Part shown: positions 25,719 through 34,320 of the stretch, one piece after another
Layout: every line of letters begins with the position of its first letter
How positions within the stretch are numbered: position 1 is the stretch's first letter
Source: CAWIVJ01 sp963839525
GTDB taxonomy: Bacteria; Cyanobacteriota; Vampirovibrionia; Gastranaerophilales; Gastranaerophilaceae
Reading direction: 5' to 3'
Assembly: GCA_963839525.1 (NCBI GenBank)
Contig: CAWIVJ010000031.1
Span: forward strand, 1-49,101
DNA length: 49,101 nt
Position numbers and translations under genes: made by a program
The notes under the pieces: model-generated
The model's input: the letters and a program-made list of their open reading frames with translations, nothing else
Databases searched by the model: none
Told to the model about the DNA's origin: nothing

Positions 25719-26852
25719 GTGACCGTTCAAGAAGAATTAAATAGCGTTTCAAATAATAATTTATCTTATCAAAAAAAATTTTGGATAGCTTTTTCATCAA
25801 TAGAACCAATTAACAGCGGCTTTACACAAAGACTTTATAATTATTTCGGTGATATTGAAAAAGCTTATAATACTTCTTTAAAAGATTTGTCGCAAATTGA
25901 CGGACTTAACATTAAAAAGGCTGAAACTTTTTTACGCGAACGTGATAAAACAAATCCGGATAAAACTTTGAATGAAGTAACAAAAAGGAATCTATCATTT
26001 ATAACTTTTGATGATGAAATTTATCCTTATATGCTTAAAAATATTTCAGACCCGCCGGTGGTTTTATATTTAAAAGGGAACTTAGAAATCTGCAACATGG
26101 AGAAAACTCTTGCTGTTGTAGGTTCACGCAGAGCAAGCTCAAACACTAAAGATATTTTAGCAAAAATCTTATTCGGACTTAAAAATACTGATATTTGCAT
26201 TGTTTCAGGTCTTGCATCCGGAATTGACACAACAGCACATCAAGAAGCCTTAAATAACAATTTAAAAACCATTGGCGTAATTGCAAGCGGATTTGATTTT
26301 GTTTATCCGGCTTCAAACAGAGAGCTTTATAAAAAAATAGAAAACGGCAACGGTGCTATTTTAAGTGAATATTTTCCAACTTTTCAACCACTTCATTTCA
26401 GATTTCCGCAAAGAAACAGAATTGTTTCGGGACTTTCATACGGAACTCTTGTAGCTGAAGCTGCAATAAAAAGCGGAGCCTTAATAACTGCAAATCTTTG
26501 TCTGGAACAGGGCAGAGAGCTTATGTGCATCCCCGGACTTGTTTCAAATCCAAATACTGAGGGGATTTATAAGCTTTTAAAGCAGGGAGCATCTATGGTT
26601 ACCTGTGCGGAAGATATTTTAAACGCTCTGAATTGGGAAATAAAACCTCAAAAACAGCTAAAGATGAACTTTGCAGAATTTTCAGAAGATGAAAAAAAGG
26701 TTTTAAGTTCCATTGAGATTGAGCCGAAAGGATTTGATTTAATTTCGGCAGAAACAGGTATTGACTTGAATAATTTGCTTGTATGCTTGACAAATTTGGA
26801 AATCAAGGGAAAAATAAAACAAATCGAAGGCGAAAAGTATAAGATTAGTTGA
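25719..26852 (+). CDS. dprA: DNA processing protein DprA
   Basis: 377 residues with an N-terminal helix-hairpin region, a Rossmann-like core and a C-terminal winged helix. The core motifs are TLAVVGSRRAS, SGLASGIDTTAHQEAL, GVIASGFDFVYPASN and FRFPQRNRIVSGLS. DprA loads RecA onto incoming single-stranded DNA in natural transformation. The start is GTG. It is co-transcribed with the TPR gene. Confidence 0.95.
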   Translation: MTVQEELNSVSNNNLSYQKKFWIAFSSIEPINSGFTQRLYNYFGDIEKAYNTSLKDLSQIDGLNIKKAETFLRERDKTNPDKTLNEVTKRNLSFITFDDEIYPYMLKNISDPPVVLYLKGNLEICNMEKTLAVVGSRRASSNTKDILAKILFGLKNTDICIVSGLASGIDTTAHQEALNNNLKTIGVIASGFDFVYPASNRELYKKIENGNGAILSEYFPTFQPLHFRFPQRNRIVSGLSYGTLVAEAAIKSGALITANLCLEQGRELMCIPGLVSNPNTEGIYKLLKQGASMVTCAEDILNALNWEIKPQKQLKMNFAEFSEDEKKVLSSIEIEPKGFDLISAETGIDLNNLLVCLTNLEIKGKIKQIEGEKYKIS

Positions 26853-27044
26853 ACTTGCACCTACAAAAATTGTAAATATTTGTAAATACACACCCTTCTA
26901 ATTTTGTTCAGCCGGCAATTTTTATTATATTTGTGTTTTCCTACTTAAAGAACTAAGATTGCTAAGGAAAAAATGTTTTTACGAGTAAATCACAAAATTT
27001 AGTAAATAAAATATTCAATTAAAAATCAAAAAGGAAAATTAGAA

Positions 27045-27767
27045 ATAAAAATAAATCAAGCATCATTTAATAATAAAAATTTATCACTATTAAAACCTAA
27101 AAAAAATACAACTAGCCAAAAATCTTACGGAGTTATAAATTTTACTTCAAAAACAGGTAAAATATTTAGACAAGCAGGTATTAATATCTTTGGTCATGCA
27201 TTTAACCATTCAATTAAAGATGACGGCTCGAGTTTTTTAGAATCTTTGGTGGTTAAAAATGATTATCTTGGAAAAAACATAAATGATACACTAAATAAAT
27301 CAATTATCATACAAGAAGATTGTATTGAAACCTTAGCTTTAAATTTTGTCGATAAATGTATCAACATGATAAAATACCGTATATTTTCAAATAAAAAGAT
27401 TGCAAAGGAAATAAATGATTTATTTCCACAATTATGTATTTCAATAAAAAAAAGAAAATTAGCCAATTGTGAAGGCTTTGCTTTACATAGATCCTATACA
27501 GATTTACAACGTTTTATAACTAGATATGATTTGCCACTTCCTTTAGAAAATAAAATACAGTATGACGACAATGGTGATCTTGCAGAAACTTTAGATACAA
27601 TATCACATGAATTAACACATGTATTAAATTCAAACAGCAATAGCATCAATAATCATTCAATTACTTCTTTCTTAGCTAATAAACATGGAGTAAATGTAAA
27701 AGATTTAATATCTTTCTGGTTACCGTTTGAAAAACTTGCACGAAATATTATGCGTGATATAATTTGA
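27045..27767 (+). CDS. Zincin-like HExxH protein with an atypical or mutated start
   Basis: The C-terminal half carries SHELTHVLNSNSNS, an HExxH zinc metallopeptidase motif. The frame is open from 27006. The first standard start codons (TTG 27246, GTG 27249) would remove a natural N-terminus beginning KINQASFNNKN and including QKSYGVINFTSKTGK, which resembles the FG-motif proteins. AAGGA at 27031-27035 stands about nine bases before ATA at 27045, so either ATA serves as the start or an ATG has mutated. From 27045 the product is 240 residues. No signal peptide is seen. It may be a recent pseudogene. Confidence 0.55.
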   Translation: MKINQASFNNKNLSLLKPKKNTTSQKSYGVINFTSKTGKIFRQAGINIFGHAFNHSIKDDGSSFLESLVVKNDYLGKNINDTLNKSIIIQEDCIETLALNFVDKCINMIKYRIFSNKKIAKEINDLFPQLCISIKKRKLANCEGFALHRSYTDLQRFITRYDLPLPLENKIQYDDNGDLAETLDTISHELTHVLNSNSNSINNHSITSFLANKHGVNVKDLISFWLPFEKLARNIMRDII

Positions 27768-27797
27768 AAGCAGGTACTTCAATAAAAATTTAAAGAC

Positions 27798-30098
27798 ATG
27801 GCGACAAAAACCACAAAAAAAGCTGAAACAAAAGAAATTAAAATGAAAACTGCCAAAAAATCACCAAAAGGAGAAAAATCTCTGGTGATTGTAGAATCTC
27901 CTGCAAAATCTAAAACTATTAAAAAGATTTTGGGTGATAAGTTTCAAATAGAAGCAAGTTTTGGACATATCAGAGATTTTCCTAAAAACGTGCTTGGTTT
28001 TGACGTGCAAAAAGACTTTGAACCGAGTTTTGTTGTAATTCCCGAAAAGCAAAAAGTTGTTTCTAAATTAAATGAAGTTGCAAAAAAATGTGATAAAATT
28101 TATCTCGCATCCGATCCTGACCGTGAGGGGGAAGCTATTGCATGGCATGTACGTCAGATTCTGGAAGTACCCGAAAATAAAATTTTAAGAATTGAATTTA
28201 ATGAAATTACTCCAAAAGCAGTAAAATATGCAGTCGAGCATTCAAGACCTATTGATATGGACAGAGTTAAAGCTCAGCAAACCAGACAAATTCTAGACAG
28301 GCTTGTAGGATACAAAATCAGCCCTGTTTTATGGGAAAAGCTCAGGAACAGAAGACTTTCCGCAGGACGTGTTCAATCTGTCGCTCTTCGCATGATTTGC
28401 GAACGCGAAGAGGAAATTGAGGCATTTGTGCCTGTTGAATACTGGTCAATTACTGCTGAATTGGATCAAAAAGGAACAATAGTTGAAGCTGAATTATCAA
28501 AATATAAAGATAAAAAAATTGAAATAAATAATGAAGAAGAAGCGCAAAAAATCACAGATTTTTTGCGCGACAAAAATACAAAATATGAAGTTTTAAAAAT
28601 CACAAAACGTGAAAGCACAAGAAAACCTTCTGCACCGTTTATAACATCAACAATGCAAAGAGAAGCCAGCTCAAAGCTTGGTTACGGTGTTTCAAAAACA
28701 ATGCAGGTTGCACAAAAGCTTTATGAAGGAATTGAACTTGGAGCAGAGGGTGCGGTAGGGCTTATAACTTATATGAGAACTGATTCTGTCAGAATTTCAG
28801 ATGATGCTACTGAAGCTTCAAAAGAGTTCATTTTGAACAATTACGGTGAAAAATATTATCCTGCCGAGCCAAATAATTATGTAAAAAGCGGAAAAAAGAA
28901 CGTTCAAGATGCTCACGAAGCAATTCGCCCATCTTACCCTGAAAAAACACCGGAAAAAATTAAAGAATATTTAACAAACGAACAGTATAAACTTTACAAA
29001 CTCATTTGGGCTAGGTTTATGTCTTCTCAAATGGCTAATGCAACTGTTGCAAATACTTCTGTAGATATTCAAGCCGGCGACTACACACTTAAAGTAGGTG
29101 CCAGCAAAATTATTTTTGACGGATTTTTAAAAGTTTATTGCGAAGACGAAGAAGATTTAAATAAAAAAACTATACCTGATTTTGAAAAAGGTGATATTTT
29201 AAAATGTAAAAAAGTTAATCCAAAACAGCATTTTACTCAGCCTCCCCCAAGATTTTCCGAAGCTTCTCTGGTTAAAGCACTTGAAGAGCACGGCATAGGG
29301 CGTCCTTCAACTTATGCGCCTATTATTACCAAAATTCAAACAAAAGGTTATGTTGAAAAAATTGAAAAAGCACTCGCTCCAACACTTTTGGGGAAAACTG
29401 TCTCAAAACAATTAGTTAAACATTTCACAGATATTATGAATTATAAATTTACGGCAGGCATGGAAACAAAGCTTGATGATGTTGCCGAGAAAAAAGCTGT
29501 TTGGAATAAAGTAATAAGAGATTTTTACGATCCATTCCTTGAAACTGTTAATAGTGCAAGAGAAAACATGGAAAAGATAAATATTGAAAGCGATGTTGTC
29601 TGTCCTAATTGCGGGAAGAAAATGATAATAAGAAATAGTCGTTTTGGAACCCAGTTTTTAGGCTGTTCCGGTTATCCCGAGTGTAAAACAATGATGCCGT
29701 TAAACAAAAGCGGTGAAATACAAGAACCTGAGACAACTGAAGAGAAATGTGAAAAATGCAATTCAGATATGGTAGTAAAAGTCGGGCCTTACGGTAAATA
29801 TTTAGAATGTACAAATACAGATTGCAAAAATAGAAAACGTATTGTTATAACAACCGGTGTAAAGTGCCCTAAAGAAGGCTGCGAAGGTGAAATTGTCCAG
29901 AGAAAATCAAAATACGGTAAGATATTTTACGGCTGTAACAAATATCCTGATTGCGATTTTGTCCTCTGGAATGAACCAACAGGTGAAACTTGCCCTAAAT
30001 GTAATTCGCTTTTAGTAAAAAAAGTTTTAAAAAAAGGTACAACAATTCAATGCTCAAAAAAAGAGTGCGATTATTCAAGAACAGCAGAAGAAGTTTAA
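27798..30098 (+). CDS. topA: DNA topoisomerase I
   Basis: 766 residues. The N-terminal Lys-rich lead is followed by TOPRIM (SLVIVESPAKSKTIKKIL, LASDPDREGEAIAWH), then the active-site Tyr325 in GLITYMRTDSVRIS, and the gate motif EEHGIGRPSTYAPII. Four C-terminal zinc-ribbon-like Cys4 repeats follow (CPNCGKKM, CEKCNSDM, CPKEGCEGE, CPKCNSLL). It relaxes negative supercoils by single-strand passage. Confidence 0.97.
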   Translation: MATKTTKKAETKEIKMKTAKKSPKGEKSLVIVESPAKSKTIKKILGDKFQIEASFGHIRDFPKNVLGFDVQKDFEPSFVVIPEKQKVVSKLNEVAKKCDKIYLASDPDREGEAIAWHVRQILEVPENKILRIEFNEITPKAVKYAVEHSRPIDMDRVKAQQTRQILDRLVGYKISPVLWEKLRNRRLSAGRVQSVALRMICEREEEIEAFVPVEYWSITAELDQKGTIVEAELSKYKDKKIEINNEEEAQKITDFLRDKNTKYEVLKITKRESTRKPSAPFITSTMQREASSKLGYGVSKTMQVAQKLYEGIELGAEGAVGLITYMRTDSVRISDDATEASKEFILNNYGEKYYPAEPNNYVKSGKKNVQDAHEAIRPSYPEKTPEKIKEYLTNEQYKLYKLIWARFMSSQMANATVANTSVDIQAGDYTLKVGASKIIFDGFLKVYCEDEEDLNKKTIPDFEKGDILKCKKVNPKQHFTQPPPRFSEASLVKALEEHGIGRPSTYAPIITKIQTKGYVEKIEKALAPTLLGKTVSKQLVKHFTDIMNYKFTAGMETKLDDVAEKKAVWNKVIRDFYDPFLETVNSARENMEKINIESDVVCPNCGKKMIIRNSRFGTQFLGCSGYPECKTMMPLNKSGEIQEPETTEEKCEKCNSDMVVKVGPYGKYLECTNTDCKNRKRIVITTGVKCPKEGCEGEIVQRKSKYGKIFYGCNKYPDCDFVLWNEPTGETCPKCNSLLVKKVLKKGTTIQCSKKECDYSRTAEEV

Positions 30099-30269
30099 TA
30101 ATTTCTATAAGATTATAAATATATTTAAATACTCAAAAAATTAACAACTAGAGTGATTTATTTTAAATAAAATTTTTGTATCATATTAAAGTTTCCTATA
30201 TTTTTATCAATGCAACTAAATATGTTGTTTTTAAAAATTAAAAATAACTGAAATTTGATGTGAGAAAAA

Positions 30270-31901
30270 ATGGATTATATTGCAAGTCATTACCAAACAT
30301 ACCTGAAAGGAACTAAAAATACTGAACTTGGTACAGAAGCACCAATATATCAAAGCCCGTCTTTAATTTTTATGGTTGAAATGCTAATTATGTATTCAAT
30401 GAACTTGTTTTCACATCTTGCCCAACTAAAAAAATTTGGCATAACAAATGAATTAATAGAACAAGATATTATAAATATAATCTCTGCAGGAACGATCAAC
30501 GTAGAATTTAGTGAAGAACAATTCTTTAAATTTCTTACAAAACTTTACGACGATACTGTGGAAGCAAGAGCGCTATGTGATATTGTAAGCGAAAAAAATG
30601 ATGTAAAACTTAAAATTCCTCCAAAACTTTTAAAAGATCCCAGAAAATACAGTTTTCCCGAAGCAATAAAAGAAGGACAAAAGAGTTTTAATAAAAAATA
30701 TAAAAAACTTACTTCAAAACAGATGGGGATGATTGATTTATACTTAAATATTATAAAATCTATCTTCAATTATTTATTGGAAGGAAAAGAATTGAATGTT
30801 GAGATTAAAGAAGGCAAAAATATTTTGTTTTTTTTACTTAATACAGACAATAAATTTACACCTGATTTTTTAAAAAATATACCCGATTTAATTAAATCCC
30901 TTGCTGAAATTGGCAATATACTTGCAAGGAGAATATATGAAGCAAAAAAGGAAAAATACGGTGAAATGGAGTCAGCACTGGTTTCTTTCTCTACAAAACC
31001 TAATAAATCAATCTTAGTCACCGGCTCAAAAATGAGAGAATTAGAGCTGCTTTTAGAAGCAACAAAAAATAAAAGTATTGATGTTTATACTCATGGAGAT
31101 ATGATTTATGCTCATTTCTATCCTAAATTAAAATCTTATCCTCATCTTGTAGGACATTATGGAAGAGAAATAGAAAGATACAGGATTGATTTTTCTGAAT
31201 TTCCGGGTCCTGTTCTTTTAACAAAACATTCATTTCTTAATGTGGAAAATATTTTTAGGAGCAGTATCTATTCCCTGGATGAGGTTGCTCCAATGGGTGT
31301 TGCTACAATTAAAGACTATGATTTTAATCCTTTAATTCAAGCTGCTTTTAGATCAGAAGGTTTTACAAAGTTAACAGAAAGACCTTCAATTAAATTTAAT
31401 TATTCTGAAAGCAAAATTTTGAGTGAAATTGTTCAAGTTGCAGAAAAAATAGAAGCAGGAGAAATTAAACATTTTTTTGTAATAGGAAATTCAAACCACA
31501 CCGAATCTCAAAAAGAATATTTTTCAAACTTTTTTAAACTATTGAATGATGATTGTTTTGTTCTTTCTTTTTCATATACTAATTATAAAGACAATGTTTT
31601 ACATGTGGAAATAGGGTATAATTTTACTTTATTAAATAAAATTTTTGAAATTTTGACAAGAAAAATAAGCATGGAAAATTTAAACCCAATTATCTTTTTC
31701 ACAAAATGCGAAATATTTACTATTTCAAATTTAGCTTATGTTAAGCAAATTGGCGTAAAAAATATTTATTTTGCGAACTGTTCACCAGCCTTATTTAATC
31801 CCGCTTTAATAACATTTATAAGAGAATATTATGAACTAAAAGATTATACAACTCCGGAAGCAGATTTAAAAAATATACTTTATAACGTAAACCAAGTATG
31901 A
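30270..31901 (+). CDS. Hybrid-cluster (prismane) protein homologue lacking cluster ligands
   Basis: 543 residues aligning by eye with HCP/hydroxylamine reductase: ILVTGSKMRELELLLEATK, DVYTHGDMIYAHFYPKLKSY with PHLVGHYGRE, FPGPVLLTKHSF and GVKNIYFANCSPALFNP. The N-terminal CxxC cluster motif is absent. At positions of the hybrid-cluster ligands I read Ser253 (His), Asp277 (Glu), Ser321 (Cys), Ser408 (Cys) and Tyr436 (Cys). The GQCND Cys is deleted, and the WYEQK Glu is replaced. The fold appears kept while metal binding is probably lost. It stands between topA and aroE with 170 bases before it. The role is unknown. Confidence 0.75.
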   Translation: MDYIASHYQTYLKGTKNTELGTEAPIYQSPSLIFMVEMLIMYSMNLFSHLAQLKKFGITNELIEQDIINIISAGTINVEFSEEQFFKFLTKLYDDTVEARALCDIVSEKNDVKLKIPPKLLKDPRKYSFPEAIKEGQKSFNKKYKKLTSKQMGMIDLYLNIIKSIFNYLLEGKELNVEIKEGKNILFFLLNTDNKFTPDFLKNIPDLIKSLAEIGNILARRIYEAKKEKYGEMESALVSFSTKPNKSILVTGSKMRELELLLEATKNKSIDVYTHGDMIYAHFYPKLKSYPHLVGHYGREIERYRIDFSEFPGPVLLTKHSFLNVENIFRSSIYSLDEVAPMGVATIKDYDFNPLIQAAFRSEGFTKLTERPSIKFNYSESKILSEIVQVAEKIEAGEIKHFFVIGNSNHTESQKEYFSNFFKLLNDDCFVLSFSYTNYKDNVLHVEIGYNFTLLNKIFEILTRKISMENLNPIIFFTKCEIFTISNLAYVKQIGVKNIYFANCSPALFNPALITFIREYYELKDYTTPEADLKNILYNVNQV

Positions 31902-31939
31902 TAAAATAACTTAAAGAAATATAATAAAGGAATTTTGAA

Positions 31940-32788
31940 ATGGAGTATAAATTCGGTTTAATCGGTTATCATTTATCACATTCAATTTCTCCTGTCATAC
32001 ACAGGGCAGGGCTTGAAAGCTTGGGTATTAAAGGAACTTATGAAGTGCTTGAAACTCCGCCTGAAGAGTTAATTTCATGTATAAAATTCTTAAAAGCTAA
32101 CAATTATAACGGTTTTAATGTAACCATTCCCTTAAAAGTCCCTATGGCTTTATTTTTAGACCATGTAGATAAATCTGCTGATATTTCCGGGTGCGTAAAT
32201 ACAATAAAAATTCTTCCTGATAAAACTTTTTATGGCTTTAATACAGATATTTACGGGTTTCAAAAAGCAATTCTACCTCCAATTCAAAAGGATTTAAAAG
32301 GTTCAAATGTCAGTATACTGGGGACAGGCGGAGCTTCTCGCGCAGCGGCAGTAGGTTTAATTGAACTTGGAGTTAAGCAAATTAACTTCTATTCCCGAAA
32401 CATAATTAATTCATCAAACATGGTTAATTATTTAAGAGAGACCTTTCCTGAAGTTACGTTTAAATTATACCAGAATTCAAGTACAGGTGAACTGTTTAAT
32501 TCTGCAATGATAGTAAATACGACTCCAATAGGCATGAAAGGGAATTCAGCAGATGAAATGCCGCTTAAATTAGAAGTAATTAAAGATTTACCCATTAACA
32601 CAGTAATTTATGATATTATTTATAACCCGACCAAAACCCTTTTACTTGAAAAAGCAAAAGAGTTTGGACTTGAAACAATTAACGGGCTTGACATGCTTAT
32701 TAATCAGGCAGCAAAAGCACAAGAAATTTGGACAGGAAAATTCCCTGATGTTAACAAAATGAAAATTGCAGCGTTAGAGAACTTGTAA
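31940..32788 (+). CDS. aroE: Shikimate dehydrogenase
   Basis: 282 residues. Substrate-binding motifs SHSISPVIHRAGLESLG and GFNVTIPLKV (catalytic Lys) are present, then the NADP Rossmann loop SILGTGGASRAAA, and NGLDMLINQAAKAQEIW at the C-terminus. It catalyses reduction of 3-dehydroshikimate in aromatic amino acid synthesis. AAAGGA precedes the ATG, and hisF follows after 23 bases. Confidence 0.96.
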   Translation: MEYKFGLIGYHLSHSISPVIHRAGLESLGIKGTYEVLETPPEELISCIKFLKANNYNGFNVTIPLKVPMALFLDHVDKSADISGCVNTIKILPDKTFYGFNTDIYGFQKAILPPIQKDLKGSNVSILGTGGASRAAAVGLIELGVKQINFYSRNIINSSNMVNYLRETFPEVTFKLYQNSSTGELFNSAMIVNTTPIGMKGNSADEMPLKLEVIKDLPINTVIYDIIYNPTKTLLLEKAKEFGLETINGLDMLINQAAKAQEIWTGKFPDVNKMKIAALENL

Positions 32789-32811
32789 AGATAAAATTAG
32801 GAGAATAAAAA

Positions 32812-33570
32812 ATGCTTGCTAAGCGAATAATTCCATGTCTGGATGTAAAAAACGGTGAAACTGTCAAAGGGATTAATTTTGAAAATTTGCAATACGCAGG
32901 AGATCCCATTGAATTGGCAAAAAAATACTCTGATGACGGAGCTGACGAACTTGTTTTTCTGGATATTACCGCAACAAATGAAGGAAGAAAAACAACAACC
33001 AAAATGGTTGAAAAAGTAGCAAAGCAAGTTTTTATTCCCTTTACGGTTGGAGGTGGTATATCTTCGATTGAAGATATGAGGCGCCTGCTTTCAGCAGGCG
33101 CCGATAAAATAGCAATAAACTCGGCAGCCGTTAAAAACCCTGGACTAATTAAAGAAGCTTCGACATATTTTGGTTCACAATGTATTGTGGTGGCTATTGA
33201 TGCAAAATTTGTTGATGATGATTTTTATGTATTTATTAATGCAGGGCAAAAAAATACCGGTATGAAGCTTTTTGATTGGATAAAAAAAATTGAACAACTT
33301 GGCGCAGGTGAAATTTTGTTAACATCAATGGATGCAGACGGAACCCAAAACGGTTTTGATTTAAATATGACGAAACTTGTATCAGATAATATAAATATCC
33401 CCCTAATAGCCTCCGGAGGAGCGGGTGCTTATATTGAACATTTTGTTGATGTTTTTGATTGCGCAAATGCAGATGCAGCACTTGCTGCATCGATTTTTCA
33501 TTATAATACTTTACCCGTTAAAACATTAAAAAAAGGCTTACAGGAAAAAAATATTTCAATTAGAACATAA
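32812..33570 (+). CDS. hisF: Imidazole glycerol phosphate synthase cyclase subunit
   Basis: 252 residues forming a TIM barrel. The catalytic Asp11 lies in RIIPCLDVKNG and the second catalytic Asp in IVVAIDAKF. Phosphate-binding loops FTVGGGISS and IASGGAGAYIEHF are present. With HisH it converts PRFAR to IGP and AICAR in histidine synthesis; hisH is not in the window. The codons for RRLLSAGA form a perfect 23-base palindrome (33080-33102). Confidence 0.96.
   Translation: MLAKRIIPCLDVKNGETVKGINFENLQYAGDPIELAKKYSDDGADELVFLDITATNEGRKTTTKMVEKVAKQVFIPFTVGGGISSIEDMRRLLSAGADKIAINSAAVKNPGLIKEASTYFGSQCIVVAIDAKFVDDDFYVFINAGQKNTGMKLFDWIKKIEQLGAGEILLTSMDADGTQNGFDLNMTKLVSDNINIPLIASGGAGAYIEHFVDVFDCANADAALAASIFHYNTLPVKTLKKGLQEKNISIRT
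33080..33102. repeat. GC-rich perfect palindrome inside hisF
   Basis: GGCGCCTGCT pairs with AGCAGGCGCC around TTC. The codons used (CGC, CTG, GGC, GCC) are unlike the AT-rich neighbours, yet the peptide matches the family. Confidence 0.7.
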
Positions 33571-33672
33571 ATTTATAGCCACCTGTCTAATATTCAAAAT
33601 AGCTATATTGGGGTATAAAAGTAATATAGAGTGTTAAACTCTAAGACTTTATACTTAACACGATTCAGCTAT

Positions 33673-33703
33673 AACCCGATAATTTTAAATCGGGTTTTTT
33701 TTT
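33673..33703 (+). terminator. Intrinsic terminator after hisF
   Basis: AACCCGAT and ATCGGGTT around an AT loop, followed by a run of nine T. Confidence 0.88.
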
Positions 33704-33803
33704 GACTTAAATATTTAAACTAAAACTTCTAATAATTAAGAATTATTAAGTGGGAAAGCTTAATAATCCTTAAAAAAATTGAAAAAAGCGTTAAAATAAG
33801 AAT

Positions 33804-34016
33804 ATGGATATTATTAAAAATTTAAAAGATTATAAATTGACAACACAGCAAAAAATATTTGCAAGTGTACTAAAGGAAAATATAAGGTCTTATAGTTGCA
33901 GTGAAAAAATAACTAATAAGGTATATTTAAGAAAATATTTTTCTCCCGAAAATGATTTTACAATATATACAACAGAAGTAGCAGATCCTCGATTAATGTT
34001 AAGAAGAGCAATTTAA
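33804..34016 (+). CDS. Short hypothetical protein
   Basis: A 70-residue basic protein (IIKNLKDYKLTTQQKIFASV at the N-terminus) with no recognised domain, signal peptide or membrane helix. No strong ribosome binding site is visible before the ATG. It sits between two terminators as a single-gene unit. A strong hairpin terminator just after its stop supports it being transcribed. Confidence 0.45.
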   Translation: MDIIKNLKDYKLTTQQKIFASVLKENIRSYSCSEKITNKVYLRKYFSPENDFTIYTTEVADPRLMLRRAI

Positions 34017-34028
34017 ATAATTTATAAA

Positions 34029-34076
34029 AAGAGAAAAGCCCTGCAAATAAACACTTATTTGCAGGGCTTTTCTCTT
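34029..34076 (+). terminator. Exceptionally long perfect terminator hairpin
   Basis: Two 22-base arms, beginning AAGAGAAAAGCCCTGC and ending GCAGGGCTTTTCTCTT, pair perfectly around ACAC. The arm end overlaps the -35 box of the tRNA-Gln promoter. Confidence 0.85.
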
Positions 34077-34102
34077 GACAATGTTTGTTTAGAAGATAAA
34101 AT
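34075..34102 (+). promoter_or_regulatory. tRNA-Gln promoter
   Basis: TTGACA (34075-34080) and TAAAAT (34097-34102) with 16 bases between them, ending 17 bases before the mature tRNA. Confidence 0.75.
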
Positions 34103-34118
34103 AAGGTTATGACGTTAA

Positions 34119-34190
34119 TGGGGCGTCGCCAAGTGGTAAGGCACCTGGTTTTGGTCCAGGCATTCGGAGGTTCGAATCCTTCCGCCCCAG
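34119..34190 (+). tRNA. tRNA-Gln (anticodon TTG)
   Basis: A 72-base cloverleaf: acceptor TGGGGCG/CGCCCCA with the U1-A72 pair typical of tRNA-Gln, D arm GCCAAGTGGTAAGGC, anticodon stem CCTGG/CCAGG with loop TTTTGGT, T arm GGAGGTTCGAATCCTT. The discriminator is G and CCA is not encoded. Confidence 0.97.
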
Positions 34191-34198
34191 TTTTGTAG

Positions 34199-34224
34199 AA
34201 ACAACCGTTTAAAACGGTTGTTTT
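34199..34224 (+). terminator. Terminator after tRNA-Gln
   Basis: AACAACCGTTT/AAACGGTTGTT followed by T residues. Confidence 0.8.
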
Positions 34225-34320
34225 TGGTATTATAATTATTTTTCAGATGTTCGGGTTTTGCTTCGCATGTCACATACTTTTCTTTTACCATCCCATTTTT
34301 TTACCTTCTTTTATGCAATA

